Source of the DNA: a virus | Virus record (IMG/VR): IMGVR_UViG_3300044977_000110 | Location: 1 to 21,424 of that record | Strand: one strand, 5' to 3' | DNA: 21,424 nt | In this document: positions 13,880 to 20,131 of the stretch, piece by piece | Layout of the letters: each line of letters starts with the position of its first letter | Position numbering within the stretch: the first letter of the stretch is position 1 | Translations under genes and position numbers: made by a program | The notes under the pieces: model-generated | Databases searched by the model: none | Told to the model about the DNA's origin: nothing | What the model saw: only the letters and a program-made list of their open reading frames with translations

Positions 13880-14130
13880 GGTCGCTTCGGTGAAGGCTGG
13901 GACGCTCTTGCTGGCGTCATTAGACTCCCGTCCTTCATCACGGCGCGGACGAAGCCAACACACTCCGCGCACAGCATCCAGTCGAGCACCCGGTCCCAGC
14001 CTTTCGGTGTCGGGTAGAGCCATGCGGGATCGGCGCTCTTGCGAATCTCGGCCTCTGCGGGAATTCCCAGAGTTGTGACCTGAACCTCTGGACTCTCTTT
14101 ACGGCAACGGTCGCACCGGACGATGAACAT
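13876..14130 (-). CDS. Small CxxC...CxxC zinc-binding protein on the minus strand
   Basis: The 84-residue protein has Cys6/Cys9 ('RCDRCRKE') and Cys54/Cys57 ('MLCAECVGF'), consistent with one structural zinc, with the intervening region containing 'WLYPTPKGWDRVLDW'. This layout is common in small phage and host proteins written as 'C..C....P.gW......lC..C'. It is convergent with the 13568 gene and divergent from the 14147 microprotein, with 16 bases between the divergent starts. No strong Shine-Dalgarno is visible. Function unknown. Confidence 0.6.
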   Translation of the reverse strand: MFIVRCDRCRKESPEVQVTTLGIPAEAEIRKSADPAWLYPTPKGWDRVLDWMLCAECVGFVRAVMKDGSLMTPARASQPSPKRP

Positions 14131-14146
14131 GTTCGGATTCTAACCC

Positions 14147-14239
14147 ATGACCAACCGCGATTTCACGATGATGCTGATCGGGGTCGGGATCACTCTTGTG
14201 TTCATGGGCTCCGCCATGTGGCTGCTGGGGTATTTCTGA
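14147..14239 (+). CDS. 30-residue membrane microprotein
   Basis: ATG 14147 to TGA 14239 encodes 30 residues: a polar MTNRDF followed by a single hydrophobic span to 'WLLGYF'. It lies between the minus-strand zinc protein and the next plus gene, whose TTG start begins one base after its TGA, suggesting coupled translation. A lone transmembrane peptide in a virion cluster may be a membrane accessory factor. Because of its size it could also be only a leader for the next gene. Confidence 0.45.
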   Translation: MTNRDFTMMLIGVGITLVFMGSAMWLLGYF

Positions 14240-14240
14240 A

Positions 14241-14534
14241 TTGGGAACGCTTCTCAACTTCAAGCAGTACACCCTCACGGCGGGAACCTGGACGCCCTGC
14301 TACTTGTCCGGGTTGGTCTCAAAGGCTTGGCTGACTTTTCCAGCCGACATCCTGATCGGCAGCTCAGAGACGGATGCCACGCAGCAGAAGTATCTCTCGG
14401 TCGCGGACAACGGAAACGAGTACATGATTCCGCTGCCGGGAAACACGGACATGGGAAAGCAGACCCTGGTCTGCTATTTGACGGCGGCCAGCGGCACGGT
14501 CGAAGTGATGCTTGAAAGCGTGGGTTCCGCATGA
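14241..14534 (+). CDS. Small beta-rich structural-type protein
   Basis: From TTG 14241, immediately after the microprotein stop and ten bases after GGGG, the product is 97 residues. It shows alternating strands with Thr, Ser and Gly ('FKQYTLTAGTWTPCYLSG', 'YLSVADNGNEYMIPLPGN', 'GTVEVMLESV'). The upstream in-frame ATG at 14196 lies inside the microprotein gene and would add a non-matching segment. The composition fits a head decoration or fibre-type protein but no family is named. Unlike its two downstream neighbours it has no signal peptide. Its stop is ten bases before the next ATG. Confidence 0.6.
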   Translation: MGTLLNFKQYTLTAGTWTPCYLSGLVSKAWLTFPADILIGSSETDATQQKYLSVADNGNEYMIPLPGNTDMGKQTLVCYLTAASGTVEVMLESVGSA

Positions 14535-14544
14535 GGGAATCTCT

Positions 14545-15168
14545 ATGAGCCAAACACAAAAGAACTGGGCCGCCATGGCCTTCGTCTTCATCGCGCTTTT
14601 TTTTCTCGCGGTGAGCGGGGGCGTCTACGCCCAACAGCAGTTCTCGGGCGGGCAGGCAGTGACGATCACCTCCGGCACGACTACGGTCACGCAGGCGACC
14701 GGGAGCAATTTGCATGTTGCAGTCGACTCCGCCCCGACGACTGCCGTGACTGGAACTTTCTGGCAGACCACTCAGCCAGTGAGCCTCGCGACGGCTCCAG
14801 CTCTGGTCGCAGGGACGGCGCTGATCGGTGAAACCTACCCTTATACCGGATGCGGAACAACGCGAGTGGAAAGCGGCTCTCCGGCGGGAGCTGCGGCGCT
14901 CTCGGCCTCAACCGTTACGGTCGAATCGACCACCACCTGTGTGCTCAGCTTCATCGTCAGCAACACCGGATCGGCTTCCTTCACCTACTACGTCACCGAC
15001 AATGCGGCCACGCCCATCCCGGTCTGGGGCAGCTCCTCGAACCCGATCACGATTCTTCCCGGCGAGCGCGACGAGTACACATTCCAGAATGGGGTGAAGT
15101 TCAACGCCGGATTGAAGCTGACCGCGAGCGCAACGACCGGATCGTACTACCTTTTGGGAATTCAGTGA
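14545..15168 (+). CDS. Exported beta-rich protein with Sec signal peptide (AQQQ)
   Basis: ATG 14545 follows GAGGGAA at a good distance and encodes 207 residues. The N-terminus is a signal peptide: polar/basic start to K6, hydrophobic core (residues 9-25) and cleavage site VYA|QQQ. The mature part is almost entirely Thr, Ser, Ala, Gly and Val in short strands, with two cysteines about 30 residues apart that could form a disulfide. The end 'YTFQNGVKFNAGLKLTAS' looks like the final strands of a jelly-roll or Ig-like domain. It is coupled to the next gene, whose GTG directly follows its TGA. Possible roles are a periplasmic or surface protein, or a virion protein that passes the membrane. Confidence 0.6.
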   Translation: MSQTQKNWAAMAFVFIALFFLAVSGGVYAQQQFSGGQAVTITSGTTTVTQATGSNLHVAVDSAPTTAVTGTFWQTTQPVSLATAPALVAGTALIGETYPYTGCGTTRVESGSPAGAAALSASTVTVESTTTCVLSFIVSNTGSASFTYYVTDNAATPIPVWGSSSNPITILPGERDEYTFQNGVKFNAGLKLTASATTGSYYLLGIQ

Positions 15169-15735
15169 GTGAGACGCTTTTATCTAGTCGTGGGATTTCT
15201 GCTGTTTGCCTCATCCCTTTGGGCGCAGCAGCAGGTTGTTCTCCCGACGACCACCACCAAAGGGACACAGGGCGCGACGGCGCTCACCACGCAGGACCTC
15301 AAGGACTCGGGACGAAACCGGATCACGTTCACCGCCGATCGCTTGACTCCGGCCGCGAGCGACACGCTGGTCACCTTCGTTCTGAACAAGGGCGGCACGG
15401 CGACCACGGCCCAGACCACTTACAGCGTCAGCAGCGGGAAAACATTTCGAGTTCAATCGGTCTACCTCGGAGTGGCCGATTCGACGACAACCGCCGTCTC
15501 TGTGCGTGTGGCCTTACGGGAAAACACCGGGGGAACATGCGCGGCGACCTCCGCGGCGGCAGTCGTGCTGAACGCGGCGACTCCCTCCGCGGTTGCAGCA
15601 GAAGGCAGCGCGGGCGCGGAGCTATCCGTTCCGGATGGCCTCGAATTTCCGGCGTCGGACAGCATGTGTATTTCGGCCATCGCGAGCACGGCCACGGGAA
15701 CCATGACGATCACAGTCGTCGGCTACGAATACTGA
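15169..15735 (+). CDS. Exported beta-rich protein with Sec signal peptide (AQQQ)
   Basis: This 188-residue protein starts at GTG 15169, directly after the previous stop. The N-terminus has basic RR at 2-3, a hydrophobic core 'FYLVVGFLLFASS' and a cleavage site LWA|QQQ, so the mature protein begins with the same three glutamines as the preceding gene. The mature part is Thr/Ser/Ala-rich with strands such as 'GKTFRVQSVYLGVAD' and 'TGTMTITVVGYEY', and two cysteines at about 124 and 164. The two neighbours may be diverged copies or partners in one complex. No enzyme motif is seen. Confidence 0.6.
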   Translation: MRRFYLVVGFLLFASSLWAQQQVVLPTTTTKGTQGATALTTQDLKDSGRNRITFTADRLTPAASDTLVTFVLNKGGTATTAQTTYSVSSGKTFRVQSVYLGVADSTTTAVSVRVALRENTGGTCAATSAAAVVLNAATPSAVAAEGSAGAELSVPDGLEFPASDSMCISAIASTATGTMTITVVGYEY

Positions 15736-15750
15736 GCGCCTAAAACCTTT

Positions 15751-16563
15751 ATGCCAGTCCTCCCTCCATCGAATCCCCTAGCTCTCTCTGCGCAGGACTT
15801 CATCAAGTCCGCACTGCGCCTGGTGGGAGCGCTACGTTCTGGGTTGAATCTCACCAAGGATGAGTTGAATGACTCGCTATTGGTCCTCAACTCGATGCTC
15901 GATGCCTTCTCAATCGAGCGCACGCAGATTCCCGCGGTCAGCATCGTCTCAACCAACACTGCGCAGGTTCCGCTGACGCTCGTCGCCAATCAAGCGTCCT
16001 ACAAACTGGGGAATGTGCTCGGCACGGAAGATTTCCTGTTACCCCGTCCCTCGCGTCTGGAGCGCGTTTCCATTATGTACTCGGCCTCGCAATCCACCCC
16101 GGTCGAGTTGCCGATGGAGATGCTGAACAACCAGCAGTGGCAGGGGATCACCAACAAGTCGACGACTTCCCTTCTCCCGCAAGTTTGCTTCGTGGATAAA
16201 TCGGAGACGGTTTTCCCGGACATGCTGCTGTACTTCTGGCCGATCCCGACGCAGGCGAACCCGGTGATTCTCTACCTGTGGCAGCTACTCCAGCAGTTCA
16301 CGAGTCTCACCGCGCAGTTCTTGTTCCCGCCGGGCTACGCGGAGATGCTGCGCTACCAGTTGGCGGTGAGGCTGGCGGCGGAATTTCCCTGCGACCTGCA
16401 GAAATTCCAGATCGTGCAGAAGTCGGCGGCGGATGCGAAAGATCGAATCTCCAGCCAGAATGTGGAAGCGCAAGTCGCAGTCTGCGATGAAGCCATCGTG
16501 GGATCGAACGGGAAGATGGGGAACATCTTTACGGGGACGGCGAACCGGTCACTCAGGTACTAG
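15751..16563 (+). CDS. Tail accessory factor, P22 gp4 type
   Basis: The 270-residue protein lies where P22 gp4 does, between the coat region and the gp10-like gene. Its N-terminus has the family's helical opening 'AQDFIKSALRLVGAL' and 'LNDSLLVLNSMLDAFSIERT' (short helix, L-x-x-L-N-x-M-L-x-x-[FW]). A central beta part follows, with 'PVILYLW' in place of the usual F-x-[LF]-[YW]-P-x-P stretch, then a C-terminal helix 'MLRYQLAVRLAAEFPCD'. gp4 binds under the portal ring to close the filled head and hold the tail. The protein is longer than P22 gp4 (166 aa), as in many relatives. Its 3' end overlaps the minus-strand gene by 11 bases. Confidence 0.75.
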   Translation: MPVLPPSNPLALSAQDFIKSALRLVGALRSGLNLTKDELNDSLLVLNSMLDAFSIERTQIPAVSIVSTNTAQVPLTLVANQASYKLGNVLGTEDFLLPRPSRLERVSIMYSASQSTPVELPMEMLNNQQWQGITNKSTTSLLPQVCFVDKSETVFPDMLLYFWPIPTQANPVILYLWQLLQQFTSLTAQFLFPPGYAEMLRYQLAVRLAAEFPCDLQKFQIVQKSAADAKDRISSQNVEAQVAVCDEAIVGSNGKMGNIFTGTANRSLRY

Positions 16564-16888
16564 GGATGGAGTTCCGCATTGTGGGGCGATACGCTCGCAA
16601 CGCTCTATGGATGTCGAGCGAGCTTTCGCTGTAGTACTCGGCGTAAGAGCCGATTTTGACCTGAACCAGCTCCTGGTCGAATTTGCGTGACGCTACTTCG
16701 ATAAATCTGAATTTCTCCTTCAAGAGTGCCAGTGATTCCATCGTGATCCATTCAAGCGTGCCATCGAAGCGACAGGGGATGACCAGTTTTTTGGGAAAGC
16801 TCCATACCCGATTGAACGGGATCGCTTCACCGAGCGTGACGCCAATCGCACCCATGCCGAGTAATTTGATAAATCGCCGCCGATCCAT
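16553..16888 (-). CDS. Small protein with Tat-like signal, minus strand
   Basis: The 111-residue protein begins 'MDRRRFIKLLGMGAIGVTLG', a good twin-arginine motif (RRxF-[IL]-K) followed by a hydrophobic h-region of glycine and leucine. No AxA site is obvious, so it might stay anchored. The rest ('WSFPKKLVIPCRFDG', then mixed charge and 'AEYYSESSLDIHRALRAYRP') matches no cofactor-binding family I know, which is odd because Tat substrates usually carry one. It occupies the whole space between two tail genes and its ATG lies 16 bases from the divergent start of the 16905 gene. It is probably expressed separately from the late operon. Confidence 0.65.
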   Translation of the reverse strand: MDRRRFIKLLGMGAIGVTLGEAIPFNRVWSFPKKLVIPCRFDGTLEWITMESLALLKEKFRFIEVASRKFDQELVQVKIGSYAEYYSESSLDIHRALRAYRPTMRNSIPST

Positions 16889-16904
16889 GGAGACAGTCTA
16901 GCAA

Positions 16905-18719
16905 ATGAGATTCGGGTTCGTCGGCCCCGCGTATCTTTTCGCCAGCCCTTTGGTCGCGGCGGAGCAGTTGATCAACTGGCGTCCGATCAAAGCGGAATCA
17001 CCCAATGCGCGCACGGCCTTCGCCCTACTCCCCACTTCGGGCCTGAGCCTGTTCGCGAACCTCGCTGCCGAGATCAGCGGCGGACTACCGTCGGTGCGCG
17101 GCGAGTGGACGGGAAACGGGCGAGCCTTCTGCGTCTCGGGAACGCATCTATTTGAAGTGAACGCCCTGGGCGGGGTGACGGACTACGGGGACAACAGCGT
17201 CGCCAATAACAATATCGAAGATGACGGATTACCGGCGACGCTGGTAGCGGGTGGAACCGTCGGTGGAGTGATTCTCGGCAACGCCCAGAAGATTCTCGGC
17301 GCAATCATCTCCAGTCCCACGACGGCGGCCATCACGGTAGCCTCGGGCGCGGGATTCGCTGCAAATGCCAATGCCGTCCTCGCAGGCATCACCAACCCGC
17401 TTTTTGCGCAGCTCAATGGCACGTGGCAAGTCGCTTCCATCGTGGGAAATGTCGTCAATCTCACCACTTCCGGGCTCACGGTCGAACCACAAACGGCACT
17501 GACCGCGGGAACTGCGACGCCGAGCAGCGTCGGCGCTGGGGCCTATCCATCACAATTGCTCATCTGCTCGGGCGGAAATCTGACCGTTTTCTCACTCTCC
17601 TCGAATGCCTTCCAGCCGCTGACAACTCCGCCGGCCGACAATTTGATGGTCGATTTCCTCGACGGCTACTTCATCGCCCTGCAGGCAAATAACACCTTCA
17701 GCATCTCGAATCCCGAAGATGCGACGACCTGGCCCGGCTTATCTCTCTCCCAGGTGCAGGTTTTCTCCGATCAGCTTTTGGCGATCATCGCAGCCAATCG
17801 CCTGCTTTGCGTCTTTGGCTCGAAACGCGCGGTCTTTTACTACACCTCGGGCGCGCCGATTTTCCCCTTGGACGTGGTCAGCGGCGGATTCATGGAAGTC
17901 GGCATCGTTGCGCAATTCTCCGCGGCGCGCATCGCTACGCGGCAGGGTACAACCATTCTGTGGCTCGGGGGTGATGAACGCGGCCAGGGCGTGGTTTACG
18001 CCGCAAACGGTTTCGTGCCGCAACGGGTGTCGGATTCCGCGTTTGAGTACTGGATGTCGCAGCAGACGACGATTTCTGATGCCGTGGGGATGGCGCGGCA
18101 GGAAGAGGGCCAGAACTTCTACGATCTCTGGTTCCCTTCCGCGAATGCGACCTGGACGCTCGATATTGATCTCGGCTGGTGGCACCGGCGCTCATCCCTG
18201 GTGAACGGAGTCGAAGCGGCCCACCTGCAGCGCTCCCATATGAATGCCTTCGGTTTTCACCTGATCGGAGACCGGACCAGCGGCAACGTCTACAAGCTGA
18301 GCGCGAACTTCCCGACGGACAATGGCACGCCCATTCTGCGTACTCGAGTGGGACCGACGATCGAGAACGAAGGTGGTCAGATCACGGTCCCCATCAACGA
18401 ATTTCAGGTGGATTTTGAAACCGGACTCGGGCCAATCCCGCCCCTGACGGACGGCTTCGGCAATCCCCGCGATCCCTACGCGATGTTTTCCTACTCGGAA
18501 GATTACGGAAAGACCTGGACGCCGGAAAGACAGATCGCGTGCGGTCAGGCGGGAAACTCGAAAGTCGTCGCCATTGACCGGCGGCTCGGGAGCTGGCGGA
18601 GCTGGACGCCTCGAGTCAGAGTCTCCGACCCGATCCAGTGGCGCATCGCCGATGCCTACACGAATTCGACGCAAGATCAGAAGAAGCGGCTGGCGAAGAG
18701 CCTGGCGGAGATCAGCTAA
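16905..18719 (+). CDS. DNA-stabilisation tail protein, P22 gp10 type
   Basis: This is 604 residues of a beta-propeller-like protein. The N-terminus 'GPAYLFASPLVAAEQLINWR' and 'ALLPTSGLSL' is the family's opening. Later motifs include 'DFLDGYFIALQANNTFSISN' (about 250-269), a conserved 'PVWPGLS'-type strand, 'RLLCVFGSKRAVFYYTSG', and 'VVSGGFMEVGIVAQFSAAR', which match the gp10 signature of G-S-x-x-[AE] and P-x-[DE]-V-x-x-G-G. gp10 binds beneath gp4 and holds DNA in the head. An insertion of about 85 residues (128-213), Thr/Ala/Gly-rich with 'LNGTWQVASIVGNVVNL', makes it longer than P22 gp10 (472 aa). It ends in a lysine-rich tail. Confidence 0.8.
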   Translation: MRFGFVGPAYLFASPLVAAEQLINWRPIKAESPNARTAFALLPTSGLSLFANLAAEISGGLPSVRGEWTGNGRAFCVSGTHLFEVNALGGVTDYGDNSVANNNIEDDGLPATLVAGGTVGGVILGNAQKILGAIISSPTTAAITVASGAGFAANANAVLAGITNPLFAQLNGTWQVASIVGNVVNLTTSGLTVEPQTALTAGTATPSSVGAGAYPSQLLICSGGNLTVFSLSSNAFQPLTTPPADNLMVDFLDGYFIALQANNTFSISNPEDATTWPGLSLSQVQVFSDQLLAIIAANRLLCVFGSKRAVFYYTSGAPIFPLDVVSGGFMEVGIVAQFSAARIATRQGTTILWLGGDERGQGVVYAANGFVPQRVSDSAFEYWMSQQTTISDAVGMARQEEGQNFYDLWFPSANATWTLDIDLGWWHRRSSLVNGVEAAHLQRSHMNAFGFHLIGDRTSGNVYKLSANFPTDNGTPILRTRVGPTIENEGGQITVPINEFQVDFETGLGPIPPLTDGFGNPRDPYAMFSYSEDYGKTWTPERQIACGQAGNSKVVAIDRRLGSWRSWTPRVRVSDPIQWRIADAYTNSTQDQKKRLAKSLAEIS

Positions 18720-18733
18720 TGGTAGTTCTTTAG

Positions 18734-19297
18734 ATGACCCAGCAGCCCACGCGCGAATTACTGGACACGATTGTCCCGCAGGACTGGGATAGCCAGAAAC
18801 CCGGCGCGAACACAGGTTTCTCGCGCACGCGCTGGTTGCAGGGAGTCAGTGACCTGGTCAAGCGGCCGGTGGTGAATCGCGGAACAGCCTCGACCTCCGC
18901 CACCGCAGTAGTGCCGGACGGTGCGATCGTCTCCAGCGGAGTCGGGACGCCCAACCCGCTCACGCCGAAACGCTATGCGGAGTTCACGGTCAAAGCGCGT
19001 GTCACCTATTCCGTCAATACCCCGTCGGATGTGTACGTCTACGTTCATCGCACCGCAGGCGCAATCCCCGCCAATGGCTCACCACCAAACGCAGACGACG
19101 TGATCGTGGGAGGCGACGCCTTCGCCGGCGGCCATGTTTCTGCAGCGGGCGTGAATGAGATCGGGACACTCTCTTTTCTCGATACGAACCTCAGCGTGAA
19201 CGGAAAATATAACTATTACCTGTCGGTGAAAGCGCCAAGCGGCGCCACAGTGAACCTGACAAATTCTTCGCAGTTGCTGGTCATGGAGCGCAGCTAG
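18734..19297 (+). CDS. Beta-rich tail-region structural protein
   Basis: The 187-residue protein starts at ATG 18734 without a clear Shine-Dalgarno. The first 50 residues are polar, with 'DWDSQKPGANTGFSRTRWLQ'. The rest is a beta domain with strands 'RYAEFTVKARVTYSVNT', 'DVYVYVHRTAG' and 'KYNYYLSVKAPSGATVNLT', as in Ig-like or carbohydrate-binding modules. No signal peptide. The place after gp10 fits a minor tail component. Its TAG overlaps the GTG of the sulfotransferase-like gene by one base. Confidence 0.6.
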   Translation: MTQQPTRELLDTIVPQDWDSQKPGANTGFSRTRWLQGVSDLVKRPVVNRGTASTSATAVVPDGAIVSSGVGTPNPLTPKRYAEFTVKARVTYSVNTPSDVYVYVHRTAGAIPANGSPPNADDVIVGGDAFAGGHVSAAGVNEIGTLSFLDTNLSVNGKYNYYLSVKAPSGATVNLTNSSQLLVMERS

Positions 19298-19875
19298 TGA
19301 TCACGATCGTCTCAGGGCTGCCACGCTCCGGCACTTCGATGATGATGCAGATGCTCACTGCCGGCGGGATGAAGATTCACGCCGAGAACGAGCACACCGC
19401 CGACACCTACAACCCCCGCGGATATTTTGAGTGGTTGCGAGTCAAGGAACTGCAGGAGAATCCGGAGCTGATCGCGGAGGCCGAAGACAAGGCGGTGAAG
19501 GTGTTCTCGCCCTTTCTGCCATTTCTCTCACCCGAACACGACTACCAGGTCCTGTTGATGCAGCGGCCGCTCGCGGAAGTTCTGAGATCGCAGGCCGAGA
19601 TCCTGCGCGGCGACAACAAGAAGCAGGAACCCAAAGCAGACCCGAAAGCCGTCCAGCAGGCATTTCAGTGGCACCTCACCAACGTCGATGAATGGCAGGA
19701 GAGCCGGCCGAATATGCGTTTTCTGCGCGTGGACTACCATTCCGTCCTCCGTGAGCCGGAAGTGATCGCCAGAGAGATCGCTGTTTTTCTGAACCGGCCG
19801 CTGAAGATCGAAGCCATGGCCGAACAAGTGGATCCGAAACTCTACCGCGTTCGACTGGAATTGGCGCATGCCTGA
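19297..19875 (+). CDS. Sulfotransferase-like protein
   Basis: This protein of 192 residues opens 'MITIVSGLPRSGTSMMMQML', the PAPS-binding P-loop ('G-[LF]-P-R-S-G-T') of the sulfotransferase family, which transfers sulfate from PAPS to a hydroxyl or amine. It also has 'NPRGYFE' (39-45), 'KAVKVFSPFLPFL' (65-77) and 'LLMQRPLAEVLRSQ' (86-99), whose Arg90 and Ser98 correspond to the 3'-phosphate-binding pair. It is short for a bacterial sulfotransferase, which is often 250-300 residues. The tight overlap with genes on both sides means it is expressed with the tail operon. It may modify a virion protein, capsular sugar or lipopolysaccharide; the substrate is unknown. Confidence 0.8.
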   Translation: MITIVSGLPRSGTSMMMQMLTAGGMKIHAENEHTADTYNPRGYFEWLRVKELQENPELIAEAEDKAVKVFSPFLPFLSPEHDYQVLLMQRPLAEVLRSQAEILRGDNKKQEPKADPKAVQQAFQWHLTNVDEWQESRPNMRFLRVDYHSVLREPEVIAREIAVFLNRPLKIEAMAEQVDPKLYRVRLELAHA

Positions 19876-20107
19876 TCTTGCCCCAGCCGAAGCGCTCGAG
19901 ATCGAGCAGAGTCCAGTGGATCCTGCACAAGAGCAGTTCACGCAGTTGATGCAGCGCCAGGTTGGCTTCGAATTGTTTCTCGATCACGCGCGCGGGATCC
20001 CGGAGAAAACCTACGTCGCCATCTCCGGGCGATACGTGCTTCTGGGCTTCACGGAACAAGGCGAAGCCGATGAGTTTTTCAAGACGGCGATAGCTCGAAC
20101 CTTGTAG
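19868..20107 (+). CDS. Hypothetical acidic small protein
   Basis: The ATG at 19868 overlaps the sulfotransferase-like gene by eight bases. The 79-residue product has an acidic polar N-terminus, then 'QLMQRQVGFELFLDHARG' and a strand 'TYVAISGRYVLLGFTEQGEA', as in a small alpha/beta protein. No family recognised. The last five codons and the stop form the first half of a 14-base tandem repeat (20091-20118). Confidence 0.55.
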   Translation: MPDLAPAEALEIEQSPVDPAQEQFTQLMQRQVGFELFLDHARGIPEKTYVAISGRYVLLGFTEQGEADEFFKTAIARTL

Positions 20108-20118
20108 CTCGAACATTG
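20091..20118 (+). repeat. Tandem 14-base repeat across a stop codon
   Basis: TAGCTCGAACCTTG (20091-20104) is followed directly by TAGCTCGAACATTG (20105-20118), 13 of 14 bases alike. The second copy begins with the TAG that ends the 19868 gene. This looks like a recent short duplication. The next AGGA (20120-20123) can pair with TCCT (20128-20131) just before ATG 20132, but the stem is only four pairs. Confidence 0.7.
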
Positions 20119-20131
20119 TAGGAAAAATCCT

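Noticed and set aside
12500-15735. Diversity-generating retroelement or variable-protein cassette suggested by Thr/Ser-rich beta proteins
   Set aside because: No reverse transcriptase and no template/variable repeat pair is present in the window.
14850-15743. 297-codon frame rich in His, Arg and Gly on the plus strand
   Set aside because: It overlaps two well-formed signal-peptide genes in another frame and has shadow-like composition.
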